The notes under the pieces: generated by a model
What the model was told of the DNA's origin: nothing
Databases searched by the model: none
What the model saw: only the letters and a program-made list of their open reading frames with translations
Origin: Oscillospiraceae bacterium
GTDB lineage: Bacteria > Bacillota > Clostridia > Oscillospirales > Ruminococcaceae
Assembly: GCA_018055565.1 (NCBI GenBank)
Contig: JAGPHI010000029.1
Location: forward strand, 1 to 7,969
Direction: 5' to 3'
DNA length: 7,969 nucleotides
Part shown: positions 1 through 6,000 of the stretch, one piece after another
Layout of the letters: the number at the start of each line of letters is the position of its first letter
Position numbering within the stretch: the first letter of the stretch is position 1
Translations under genes and position numbers: made by a program

Positions 1-422
1 CTTAACAACTGTTGTATAGAAGCAGTTTCCACCTCGCGCTCGATTAAGCGCGCAATATTATCGGTGCTGGACACCGCAATGCCCACGCCAAGCTGTTTAA
101 GCACCGATGCGTTTTTAGGATTGTTTACGCGGGCAATGGTTTTCTTTACTTTAAACACGCGCTTTGCCAATTGGCATATAATCAGATTATCCTCATCGCG
201 CCCCGTTACCGCCACAACGGATTGACATCCGGCGGCATCCGCGCTTTGCAAAACAGACACCGTGGTGCCGTCGCCGTGGATTACGGGGATATCGAGGCTG
301 TTGGCAATATGCTCGCCAAACGAAAATTCGCGCTCAATAATGGTGGGGGAGTGGCCGTGCTCTATTAAGGTTTTGGCAAGATAAAAGCCCAGCTTGCCGC
401 CACCGATGATACAAACTCTCAT
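1..422 (-). CDS. TrkA/KtrA-family K+ uptake regulatory protein (RCK N domain), 3' end outside the window
   Basis: This is the N-terminal 140 residues of a cytosolic RCK/KTN protein, which gates a Trk/Ktr potassium channel in response to nucleotide binding. The gene runs off the left edge. The protein begins MRVCIIGGGKLG, with the Rossmann glycine motif GxGxxG at residues 7-12 and an acidic residue (Glu30) at the end of strand beta-2. It continues with the family blocks HGDGT (about 49-53), AVTGRDEDN (about 71-79), ARVNNPKN (about 97-104) and VSSTDNIA (about 117-124). The TrkA-C domain would lie beyond the edge. The ATG at 422 is preceded by AAAGGA about 10 nt upstream and the fold starts right at this Met, so the start is secure. 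Its neighbour at 673-1314 is a paralogue in the same direction. The membrane subunit (TrkH/KtrB) is not in the window and could lie further left. The family is certain; the transported ion is inferred. Confidence 0.9.
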   Translation of the reverse strand, partial: MRVCIIGGGKLGFYLAKTLIEHGHSPTIIEREFSFGEHIANSLDIPVIHGDGTTVSVLQSADAAGCQSVVAVTGRDEDNLIICQLAKRVFKVKKTIARVNNPKNASVLKQLGVGIAVSSTDNIARLIEREVETASIQQLL

Positions 423-672
423 AAAAAAATGGATTCCTTTCTTTGGCATGCTGCCGTTTCGGCTTTAGCGAATGTGCGTGATTTGGCGCAAGGGGCAAAA
501 ACGCGCGTAACAAATGAATGCGTTTTCAAACGTGCATTGCAAAATATGGTTGCAACGCTATACCGTAAGCGCAATAACGCCGCCGCAGATTTGCGCTTTT
601 AGAAAACAGGTAAAATAATACGCGAAAAATGTGTCAATCGATGCGCAAAAACAGGAGAAAAGCAAAAGCGCG
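423..672 (-). other. Structured 250-bp gap between the two RCK genes
   Basis: No convincing gene is present. Read on the minus strand, the gap carries three inverted repeats in a row. The first is AAGCGCAA/TTGCGCTT (567-574 with 591-598, 16-nt loop). The second is GCGTTGCAA/TTGCAATGC (550-558 with 534-542, 7-nt loop, one G-U pair in RNA). The third is AAAACGC/GCGTTTT (520-526 with 498-504, 15-nt loop). A small perfect GCCG-3-CGGC repeat lies at 452-462. None has a T-run suitable for a terminator. A perfect TTGACA occurs on the minus strand near 634-639, but no good -10 sits 16-18 bp downstream, so a separate promoter for the downstream gene is not established. I do not recognise a known riboswitch, and the c-di-AMP ydaO consensus is not evident. 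Confidence 0.45.
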
Positions 673-1314
673 TTAATCTGCAATTTCGCTAAAGATAATG
701 CGATCGCCCGCATGCAAAAGCGTATCGGGGCTGCCGGCCAGCTCTACCGTATTGTTTGCGCGCTGCACGCCATACACCAGCACGCCGCTGCGCGGCACAA
801 CGCTTGCTAGCGGTTTATTAAAGCTTTCCTCGCGCACAGGCGTGGAAAAAAAGGTGGCGGTGGAGGAGCCAAGCGTTACGGTGTGCCCCTCGGGCAAATC
901 ATCGTCTACAATGCTTTGAAACATTGCATGCACCGTTAGATTGGTAGAGCAAATCGTGCGCATGCCAAAGCGCTGTGCAAACACCTCTTTTTGTGCAGGG
1001 TCTGTCACGCGGGTGATGACACGGGGCACTTTAAAAATGGTTTCGGCCACTTGCCCCACCATGATATTAATATTGTCGTCAGGCGTAACAGCGGCCACTG
1101 CGTCGCAGCTTTCGATGCCCGCGCTGCGCAAAACATCCACGTCGATGGGCACGCCCAGCACCACCATGCCACTCATCGGCGTATTTGAAATTTCATTTAA
1201 GCGCTCAATATTGCGCGGGTCCTCATCAATCACGGATACGGCATGCCCGCATTCCTCCAATAGTATCGCCAAATTTGCGCCCACGCGCCCACAGCCCACA
1301 ATCAGGATATTCAA
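673..1314 (-). CDS. TrkA/KtrA-family K+ uptake regulatory protein, complete (RCK N + TrkA-C)
   Basis: This is a 213-residue cytosolic gating subunit of a Trk/Ktr-type potassium uptake system. From the TTG start the protein reads MNILIVGCGRVG, with GxGxxG at residues 7-12 and Asp30 closing beta-2, a classical nucleotide-binding Rossmann fold. TPDDNIN and ITRVTDP are further RCK-N blocks. The last 70 or so residues (FNKPLASVVP, then GDRIIF near the end) fit a TrkA-C domain, and the length is normal for a one-RCK protein. An in-frame ATG at 1392 would add a 26-residue proline- and lysine-rich tail. It lies only about 9 nt from the predicted transcription start (promoter 1408-1436) and has no Shine-Dalgarno sequence. 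TTG 1314 has GGTGG about 8 nt upstream and sits exactly at the fold boundary, so I prefer it. The protein is paralogous to the partial gene at 1-422; such pairs may form mixed gating rings, which is inference. Confidence 0.88.
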   Translation of the reverse strand: MNILIVGCGRVGANLAILLEECGHAVSVIDEDPRNIERLNEISNTPMSGMVVLGVPIDVDVLRSAGIESCDAVAAVTPDDNINIMVGQVAETIFKVPRVITRVTDPAQKEVFAQRFGMRTICSTNLTVHAMFQSIVDDDLPEGHTVTLGSSTATFFSTPVREESFNKPLASVVPRSGVLVYGVQRANNTVELAGSPDTLLHAGDRIIFSEIAD

Positions 1315-1407
1315 AAAAACACCACCAGTTTTTATTTTAATAGGATAGGTTTGCGCATATGCCTTTGGCGGGCGCAGTGGAATCCTATTCATACAGTTCT
1401 TTATGCT

Positions 1408-1436
1408 ATTATACCCGCTTAATCAAAAAATTACAA
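1408..1436 (-). promoter_or_regulatory. Sigma-A-type promoter for the RCK gene
   Basis: On the minus strand, -35 TTGTAA (1436-1431), a 17-bp spacer and a perfect -10 TATAAT (1413-1408) predict a transcript start near 1401. It lies just past the hairpin that ends the upstream three-gene unit. It leaves a leader of about 87 nt before the TTG start at 1314. Confidence 0.75.
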
Positions 1437-1450
1437 TCGCTGTTATGTTG

Positions 1451-1550
1451 AAAAAGGCTGCATCCAAACAGCACACGATACCCTTGCACAACGCGCTGAC
1501 GCGGCGATTGCGTTGATATAAGGGATATCAGATTGTGTTTGGATGCAGCC
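1451..1550 (-). terminator. Long hairpin with T-run ending the regulator-esterase-AI-2E unit
   Basis: A perfect 15-bp inverted repeat, GGCTGCATCCAAACA (1456-1470) against TGTTTGGATGCAGCC (1536-1550), encloses further pairing. GATACCCTT (1477-1485) pairs with AAGGGATATC (1520-1529) with one bulged A, and CAACGC (1489-1494) pairs with GCGTTG (1510-1515). On the minus strand the structure begins 11 nt after the AI-2E stop codon and is followed directly by TTTTT (1455-1451), as in a Rho-independent terminator. At about 95 nt it is much longer than a usual terminator, so it could also be a palindromic repeat element that serves as one. Confidence 0.72.
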
Positions 1551-1561
1551 GTGCTGCTTTA

Positions 1562-2740
1562 TTACTCTGTTTTGGAAGAAACGGGGTTTGCTGCGGGGGC
1601 ATGAAATGCCGCTTCCTTTTGCAAAATGCGATGATTGACGTTGCGGCGCAAAAGCGCGTAAACAATAGAGGCCGTGGGAACGCCAAACAGCATGCCGATA
1701 ATGCCGAACAGCCCGCCGCCCACGGTGACGGCCGCCAGCACCCACATTGCAGGTAAACCCACGCTGCTGCCAACCACGCGCGGATAAATCAGATTGCCCT
1801 CAATCTGCTGTAAAACCATCAAAAACACCACAAACCAAATGCACTGAATGGGGTCAATCATAAAAATCATAAAGCCGCCCACCACAGTGCCCACAAAAGC
1901 GCCGATAATCGGGATTAATGCGGTAATGCCCACAAGCGCGCCCACCATTGGCGCGTATGGAAAGCGGAACAAAAGCATGCCAAGCCATGTCAGTGTGCCA
2001 AGAATGCACGCCTCGATGCATTGGCCGGAAATAAAGTGAGAAAACGTGTCGGAAGAAAAGCGCATCGTTTCTAAAAGCTGCGCTGCGCGGTTTTCGGGCA
2101 GGTATGCATGCACAAGGCGGCGGCACTGGCTTTTGAGCTTTTCTTTGCTGATTAAAATGTAAAGCCCGAAGATAAATGCCACCACAACATTAAATATGCC
2201 GCTAAATAGGCCCGAAAGCATCGATACGGTGCCGCCCAAAAAGCCTGTGGCACCCGTTTTCAAAAAGTTGAATACAGTTTTGCTTAAATCCTCCCAGGGG
2301 ATATTCAGTGTGGCCAACCACGCTTCTAATTCGGGGATATTGTCCGTTTTTGTAAGGGCCCAATCCATTGCATCTTCAAAAAAGATGGGGATGCTTTTGC
2401 CCAAAATGGCAAACGCGCCAAGCAGCTCGGGAATGACCAGCCCGGCCACAAACGCAATAATGCCAATGATAACGCAAAGCGAAAGCAAAATGCAAATCGG
2501 CCTGCGTATGCGCGACACCCATTTGGCTTTGGCGTTTGGAAAAAACCGTTTTTCCAGCATGCGCAGCGGCACAGCCAAAACAAACGCAACGCAAAAACCC
2601 ACCAAAAGCGGCGATATTAAAGACAGCACAGTGCTGCATATGCCCCATAAAAGCTTATAGTTTTGCAAACCCCAAAATAAAAGAATGGCGCTTGCAATGA
2701 TCGGGAAAACGGTTTTCATTGTTTTGCGGTTAAATTCCAA
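1562..2740 (-). CDS. AI-2E/PerM-family membrane transporter
   Basis: A 392-residue polytopic membrane protein of the AI-2E transporter (PerM/YdiK/YhhT/TqsA) superfamily. Family members export autoinducer-2 or exchange ions; the substrate here is unknown. Hydrophobic segments lie near residues 10-25, 35-60, 82-105 and 175-197, with a C-terminal cluster at 242-360. Family blocks are visible: SHFISGQCIEACI (about 234-246), the LIPIIGAFVG region (about 275-284), QQIEGNLIYPRVVG (about 311-324) and GGGLFGIIGMLFGVP (about 341-355). The length is normal. The start is TTG at 2740: AAAGGAGG lies 9 nt upstream, while the first ATG (codon 8) is some 30 nt from it. The first 11 nt overlap the 3' end of the esterase gene, and the Shine-Dalgarno sequence lies inside that gene, suggesting translational coupling. 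A hairpin terminator follows 11 nt after the stop. The family call is firm; the role in a sugar locus is unclear. Confidence 0.92.
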   Translation of the reverse strand: MEFNRKTMKTVFPIIASAILLFWGLQNYKLLWGICSTVLSLISPLLVGFCVAFVLAVPLRMLEKRFFPNAKAKWVSRIRRPICILLSLCVIIGIIAFVAGLVIPELLGAFAILGKSIPIFFEDAMDWALTKTDNIPELEAWLATLNIPWEDLSKTVFNFLKTGATGFLGGTVSMLSGLFSGIFNVVVAFIFGLYILISKEKLKSQCRRLVHAYLPENRAAQLLETMRFSSDTFSHFISGQCIEACILGTLTWLGMLLFRFPYAPMVGALVGITALIPIIGAFVGTVVGGFMIFMIDPIQCIWFVVFLMVLQQIEGNLIYPRVVGSSVGLPAMWVLAAVTVGGGLFGIIGMLFGVPTASIVYALLRRNVNHRILQKEAAFHAPAANPVSSKTE

Positions 2741-3383
2741 AAAAATCGGCCTCCTTTAACAGCTTGTCGGCCACAGCCTTTGCCAAAAGAGCGTGTGCTT
2801 CCTCGGTAAGGTGCATGCCGTCCAGCTCGTTCATCACAACGCCCGGAATGCTGCCGGCATCTAAAAAGGCGCAGCCATATTTTTGCGCCATTTCTGCATA
2901 GGCAGCGGGCAACTCTTCACATTTTTTGCAGCAGCCGTCGCCCATGCTTGCGCCATACAAAAGGCTTTGATAGTTTTTCAGCATTGGGGGCGGGGCAATC
3001 ACCAAAATTTTGGGTGCGCCTTGCCAAGCGGGCGTGGCAATGGCTTTTTGCAAAAGGCGCTGTAAGCCCAGCGCAATATTGGCGGCATTAGACGAAAAGC
3101 GTTCCTTTACATCATTGGTGCCAAGCATAATCACCAAAACCGAAACAGGGGAGTGGGTGTTTAAAAGCGGCGTTATCATCGACATGCCCGAAAGCCCCTC
3201 GGTAAACGGGTCTTCAAAGGCGCATGTGCGCCCTGAAAGGCCCTCGGCATTCACCAAAAAGGCATCGCCAAGATGCTTTTGCAAAAGGCACGGCCAGCGG
3301 ATTTCCTCGTCAAAGCGCCCGTCAAATACAGGGGTATAGCCGTAGGTATTGGAATCGCCAAACAAAACAATGGATTTTTTCAT
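2730..3383 (-). CDS. Cytosolic SGNH/GDSL-family esterase (MsAcT-like arylesterase group)
   Basis: A 217-residue serine hydrolase expected to cleave short acyl esters. Counting from ATG 3383, block I is FGDSNTYG with nucleophile Ser11. The oxyanion-hole glycine is in GLSGRT (about Gly51), block III is LGTND (Asn90), and block V is DGMH (Asp188, His191), so the catalytic set is complete. The RW after the first block, the MLGTNDVKERF stretch, ILVIAPPPM and FLDAGS resemble the Mycobacterium smegmatis arylesterase/acyltransferase MsAcT as I recall it. Block I has GDSN instead of the more common GDSL. There is no signal peptide, so it acts in the cytosol. An upstream TTG (3389) is also possible and would add two residues; I chose ATG because family members start this close to the fold. 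It lies 17 bp after the RpiR gene and overlaps the AI-2E gene by 11 bp. The context suggests deacylation of an imported sugar, which is inference. Confidence 0.9.
   Translation of the reverse strand: MKKSIVLFGDSNTYGYTPVFDGRFDEEIRWPCLLQKHLGDAFLVNAEGLSGRTCAFEDPFTEGLSGMSMITPLLNTHSPVSVLVIMLGTNDVKERFSSNAANIALGLQRLLQKAIATPAWQGAPKILVIAPPPMLKNYQSLLYGASMGDGCCKKCEELPAAYAEMAQKYGCAFLDAGSIPGVVMNELDGMHLTEEAHALLAKAVADKLLKEADFFGI
2750..2757 (-). promoter_or_regulatory. Strong RBS inside the esterase gene that sets the AI-2E TTG start
   Basis: The minus strand reads AAAGGAGG at 2757-2750, nine bases before TTG 2740. It lies within the last codons of the upstream esterase gene, so ribosomes finishing that gene would pass over it. 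This favours the TTG start over the ATG seven codons later. Confidence 0.75.
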
Positions 3384-3400
3384 CGTCAAACACAGTCCTT

Positions 3401-4264
3401 TTATAATAATTTATCCGCGATGGAATTGGTGGTAAGCTCTTTATTAATGAGGCACTCTTCGGGGCTGCGGCGGCAAAACTCGTTAAATAAAATATCAATT
3501 AAGAATAAATTGCCCATCTTTGCCGCCACCGAGCCGGATTGCAAAGGCCCTTCTTTAGAGCCGCACAAAAGCAAAATATCGGCGTAAGCCGCCGCAGGGC
3601 TTTTTTTGAAATGCGTTAGCACAATCACTTTTGCGCCGCGCTCCTTTGCGGGGCGCAAAACGTCCAGCATGTCCTTTGTGGCGCCCGAATAGGTGAAAAA
3701 CAGCACCGCGTCGTTTTTTTCCAGCATAGACGCGCTCATGGCTTGCAAATGCGCGTCCTCGATGCAATAAAAATTTGGCGAAGCCGTTAAAAAGCGCGCC
3801 CAAGCCTCCATTGCCAGCACCATGCTGCCGCCCTGCCCAAAGCAGTACACGCGCCGCGCGCCGCGCAAATAATCCACCGCTTGTTTAATCATCGCTTCGT
3901 CCACAAGCTCCAGCGTTTGTGTGATGGCGCTTACATTGGTGGCGTAAAGCTTGCGGCACATTTCGTCGATGCTGTCGCTTTCCGATATCTTGCCGTACAA
4001 GCTATATTCATTGTCTGTGCCGGCGGCCGCGCCATAGGCCTTTGCCAAGCCCAGCTTAAAATCATTATAGCCGGAATATCCCAGCGTTTGGCAAAAACGA
4101 AACACCGTGGCTTCAGCCACGCTGCATTCCTCGGCCAGCGCTGTAATGGAAAGAAATTGTGCCTCCTCGTGATTGGCAAAGATGAAATCCGCCACTTTTT
4201 TTCCGGCTTTTGTTAAAAGAGGATATTTTGCGGTAAGCGTGTCCATCACGTCTGCGTGTTTCAT
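3401..4264 (-). CDS. RpiR/MurR-family transcriptional regulator (HTH + SIS)
   Basis: A 287-residue DNA-binding regulator of sugar catabolism. Residues 1-77 form the RpiR N-terminal HTH domain, with SITALAEECSVAEATVFRF around 39-57 as the helix-turn-helix and LGYSGYNDFK after it. Residues of about 120-260 form a SIS sugar-phosphate-binding domain, with CFGQGGS (141-147) and TYSGATKD (191-198) as the ligand loops. The ATG at 4264 has AAAGGGAGG six bases upstream. A longer frame to a TTG at 4324 exists but lacks an RBS and would reach into the -35 of the predicted promoter. The gene leads a three-gene unit (regulator, esterase, AI-2E protein) and is divergent from the sugar ABC importer, the usual position for a local regulator. 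It probably binds the GAAA/TTTC repeats between 4376 and 4414 and controls the importer. The ligand and the sign of regulation are unknown. Confidence 0.93.
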   Translation of the reverse strand: MKHADVMDTLTAKYPLLTKAGKKVADFIFANHEEAQFLSITALAEECSVAEATVFRFCQTLGYSGYNDFKLGLAKAYGAAAGTDNEYSLYGKISESDSIDEMCRKLYATNVSAITQTLELVDEAMIKQAVDYLRGARRVYCFGQGGSMVLAMEAWARFLTASPNFYCIEDAHLQAMSASMLEKNDAVLFFTYSGATKDMLDVLRPAKERGAKVIVLTHFKKSPAAAYADILLLCGSKEGPLQSGSVAAKMGNLFLIDILFNEFCRRSPEECLINKELTTNSIADKLL

Positions 4265-4270
4265 CGAAGG

Positions 4271-4279
4271 CCTCCCTTT
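4271..4279 (-). promoter_or_regulatory. RBS deciding the regulator start
   Basis: The minus strand reads AAAGGGAGG at 4279-4271, six bases before ATG 4264. Its strength and spacing exclude the longer frame starting at TTG 4324. Confidence 0.8.
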
Positions 4280-4295
4280 ACATAGATATGTATTT

Positions 4296-4324
4296 ATAAT
4301 AAAGGCTTTATCCTCGCAATACAA
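4296..4324 (-). promoter_or_regulatory. Candidate promoter of the RpiR-led unit
   Basis: On the minus strand, -35 TTGTAT (4324-4319; first three bases match the consensus), a 17-bp spacer and -10 TATTAT (4301-4296; five of six match) predict a start near 4289, about 25 nt before the ATG. The weak -35 lowers confidence. A perfect TATAAT on the same strand at 4391-4386 is an alternative, but it lacks a good -35. Confidence 0.45.
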
Positions 4325-4330
4325 CCTTTT

Positions 4331-4350
4331 TTTGTAAACATTTGTAACGA
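4331..4350. promoter_or_regulatory. Ten-base direct repeat TTTGTAA upstream of the regulator promoter
   Basis: TTTGTAAACA (4331-4340) is followed directly by TTTGTAACGA (4341-4350), a direct repeat at one helical turn. The stretch 4332-4346 also resembles a catabolite-repression (cre) site, but with two mismatches including the central G. It could be a binding site for a second regulator. I see no way to decide from sequence alone. Confidence 0.3.
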
Positions 4351-4375
4351 ATCAGCATTATGCACAAATAAAAAA

Positions 4376-4414
4376 GAAATTTTCATTATAAATCTCAATT
4401 GAAAAGATTTTTCA
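4376..4414. promoter_or_regulatory. Candidate RpiR operator: two GAAA/TTTC inverted repeats
   Basis: The best site is TGAAAA-GAT-TTTTCA (4400-4414), a perfect 6-bp inverted repeat with a 3-bp spacer. It covers most of the -35 element and the first part of the spacer of the importer promoter (4399-4427). A second, shorter repeat, GAAA-T-TTTC (4376-4384), has its centre 27 bp upstream. Repression by steric block would be expected from a protein bound at the first site. The assignment to the divergent RpiR protein rests on position and symmetry. Confidence 0.5.
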
Positions 4415-4427
4415 TAAATGCTATGAT
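4399..4427 (+). promoter_or_regulatory. Sigma-A-type promoter of the sugar ABC importer operon
   Basis: A -35 TTGAAA (4399-4404), a 17-bp spacer and a -10 TATGAT (4422-4427) predict a transcript start near 4434 and a leader of about 89 nt. Each hexamer matches the consensus in five or four of six positions with the optimal spacing. An inverted repeat overlaps the -35. Confidence 0.75.
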
Positions 4428-4443
4428 GTGGTTGTAGCAAAAC

Positions 4444-4486
4444 GCAACATGTTTGTGTTGCACGGATAGGGCCGTTTTGCGGCTCT
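4444..4486 (+). other. Two small stem-loops in the importer leader
   Basis: GCAACA-6-TGTTGC (4444-4461) and AGGGCCG-5-CGGCTCT (4468-4486, with one G-U pair) lie in the predicted 5' leader, ahead of the AGGAGG ribosome site at 4509-4514. The second is followed by CTTTCC rather than a T-run. They may only protect or shape the mRNA. No riboswitch consensus was recognised. Confidence 0.35.
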
Positions 4487-4522
4487 CTTTCCAAGTACAA
4501 ACAAATTTAGGAGGAAAAACAA

Positions 4523-5878
4523 ATGAAAAAAGCACTTGCAATGGTTTTGTCTCTTGCACTGGCTGTCGGCACGCTGGCTTCCTGCAGCAAGGCGCCCGCT
4601 TCCACGCCGGCTTCTACGCCTGCATCGGCACCCGCGGCTTCCACGCCTGCGGCACCCGCCAAAGATGTGGAAATCACATGGTGGGCATTCCCAACATTTG
4701 CACAGGTGGATGGCACCGTGGGCAAATACGAGCAAAGCGTAGCCGATGCGTTTATGGCGAAAAACCCGAACATCAAGGTTAAGGTGGAAATGATTGATTT
4801 CACCTCCGGCCCCGAAAAGATTGCCACCGCCATTCAGGGCGGCACGGCTCCCGATGTTTTATTTGACGCTCCGGGCCGCATCATCGATTACGGCAAATCC
4901 GGCGCATTGGCAAATTTGGATGATTTGTTCACCGCCGATTTCAAAAAAGACGTGAACAATCCCAACATCATTGCCGCTTGCTCTGACGGCAAAAATTATT
5001 ACATGTATCCGCTGTCCACCGGCCCGTTTGTGATGGCCTACAACAAGACCATTCTTGAAAAAGAAGGCTTGATGGATTTGGTAAACACAAAAGGCGACCG
5101 CGCCTGGACAACCGAGCAATTTACAAAGCTGAACGAAGCGCTGGCCAAAAAAGGCTATAAAAACGCGCAAATCTTCTGCTCTGGCCAGGGCGGCGATCAG
5201 GGCACACGTGCTTTCCTCACCAACCTGTACTCCAGCAACATGACCGACGATGCACTGACCAAATATACCGTAAACGACGACAACGGCGTAAAAGCTATGC
5301 AGTATATTATGGACCAAGTGAAAGCTGGCAATCTTGAGAACGGCACAGCCAAAAACGGCGGCGAAGCAATTGATGATTTCGTAGCCGGCTCTGTTACTTC
5401 CACTTTGCTGTGGGCTGCTGGCAATGACCTTGCCAAAGCCGACGCATTAAAAACAAATGGCGTTGAAGTGCTTGCTCTGCCCCTGCCTTCTGATGATGGC
5501 AAGCCCGAGCTTGAGTATTTGGTAAACGGTTTTTGCGTGTTCGATAATAAGGACGCCGACAAAGTTGCCGCTTCCAAAGAGCTCATTCGCTTCATCTGCG
5601 ATGATTCCGTTATCGGCCCCCAAAACGTAAAAGCAACCAACGTGTTCCCCGTGCGCTCCAGCTTTGGCGATTTGTATCCTGGCGACGAAGCGAAAGCATT
5701 CTATGCTTCGCAAACGAAGTTCTTCGATACATATTATAACACCATTGATGGTTTCGCTTCTATGCGTCCGGCGTGGTTCTCGAACCTGCAGGCCGCCCTC
5801 ACCGGCGACAAGGATGCCAAAGCTGCGATGGACAGCTTCGTGAAGGATGCCAATCAGGCCATTGCCGACGCGAAATAA
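4523..5878 (+). CDS. CUT1-type sugar ABC transporter, solute-binding lipoprotein
   Basis: A 451-residue extracellular solute-binding protein, family 1. It captures a sugar or oligosaccharide outside the cell and delivers it to the two permeases encoded downstream. It starts with a lipoprotein signal peptide (MKKALAMVLS, then LASC with lipidated Cys21). A low-complexity tether of Ala, Pro, Ser and Thr (about 22-47) with repeated TPAS units follows, and the binding domain opens with ITWWAF (51-56). The GGTAPDVLFD stretch (106-115) and the AYNK block (172-175) are typical of the family. Trp and Tyr residues that could stack on sugar rings are frequent (53-54, 159-162, 404-405, 418). AGGAGG lies 8 nt before the ATG. 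The gene heads the operon, behind the promoter at 4399-4427, and is followed by three stem-loops that may leave it expressed above the permeases. The substrate cannot be named from the sequence. Confidence 0.93.
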   Translation: MKKALAMVLSLALAVGTLASCSKAPASTPASTPASAPAASTPAAPAKDVEITWWAFPTFAQVDGTVGKYEQSVADAFMAKNPNIKVKVEMIDFTSGPEKIATAIQGGTAPDVLFDAPGRIIDYGKSGALANLDDLFTADFKKDVNNPNIIAACSDGKNYYMYPLSTGPFVMAYNKTILEKEGLMDLVNTKGDRAWTTEQFTKLNEALAKKGYKNAQIFCSGQGGDQGTRAFLTNLYSSNMTDDALTKYTVNDDNGVKAMQYIMDQVKAGNLENGTAKNGGEAIDDFVAGSVTSTLLWAAGNDLAKADALKTNGVEVLALPLPSDDGKPELEYLVNGFCVFDNKDADKVAASKELIRFICDDSVIGPQNVKATNVFPVRSSFGDLYPGDEAKAFYASQTKFFDTYYNTIDGFASMRPAWFSNLQAALTGDKDAKAAMDSFVKDANQAIADAK

Positions 5879-5915
5879 TCCAATTTGCACCAATCATAAT
5901 CTGATGATCCGAGGT

Positions 5916-5941
5916 GCCGCCCGCCTGCAAAGGCGGGCGGC
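5916..5941 (+). promoter_or_regulatory. GC-rich intercistronic hairpin after the binding-protein gene
   Basis: A perfect 10-bp stem, GCCGCCCGCC (5916-5925) with GGCGGGCGGC (5932-5941), closes the 6-base loop TGCAAA. It starts 37 nt after the stop codon. It is followed by TCTCGCTGTTTTC, which lacks a true T-run. It is therefore more likely a 3'-end stabiliser or partial terminator, which would raise binding protein over permease, than a full terminator. Confidence 0.7.
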
Positions 5942-5956
5942 TCTCGCTGTTTTCTA

Positions 5957-6000
5957 GGCGCAAAAGCTTGAACAAAATAATTCAAGCGGGGTTTTGCGCC
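5957..6000 (+). other. Second intercistronic stem-loop (bulged)
   Basis: GGCGCAAAA (5957-5965) pairs with TTTTGCGCC (5992-6000), and GCTTGAA (5966-5972) with TTCAAGC (5981-5987). Together they form a 16-bp stem interrupted only by a GGGG bulge (5988-5991), with an 8-base AT-rich loop. Its last three bases are shared with the next stem-loop. Confidence 0.65.

Noticed and set aside
429..602. Plus-strand frame of 57 codons in the gap between the RCK genes
   Set aside because: It has no RBS, overlaps the start and RBS of the RCK gene on the other strand, shows no recognisable domain, and ends inside an inverted repeat. It is probably chance.
611..639. Perfect TTGACA on the minus strand as a promoter for the partial RCK gene
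   Set aside because: TATTAT lies only 11 bp downstream, and nothing like a -10 sits at 16-18 bp, so the pair is not a credible promoter.
1443..1745. Minus-strand frame of about 100 codons across the hairpin and AI-2E 3' end
   Set aside because: It overlaps the well-supported AI-2E gene in another frame, covers the palindrome, and has basic, low-complexity content without a domain.
4265..4324. Longer start (TTG 4324) for the RpiR regulator
   Set aside because: It lacks a ribosome site, would include the predicted promoter and 5' leader, and a much better ATG with AAAGGGAGG exists at 4264.
4449..4469. Six-codon upstream frame in the importer leader
   Set aside because: It has no ribosome site and no run of regulatory codons. 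Short frames of this size are expected by chance.
5901..5907. CTGATGA before a hairpin, as in a hammerhead ribozyme core
   Set aside because: The following stem is not directly adjacent, and no GAAA strand or third helix is found in the required order.
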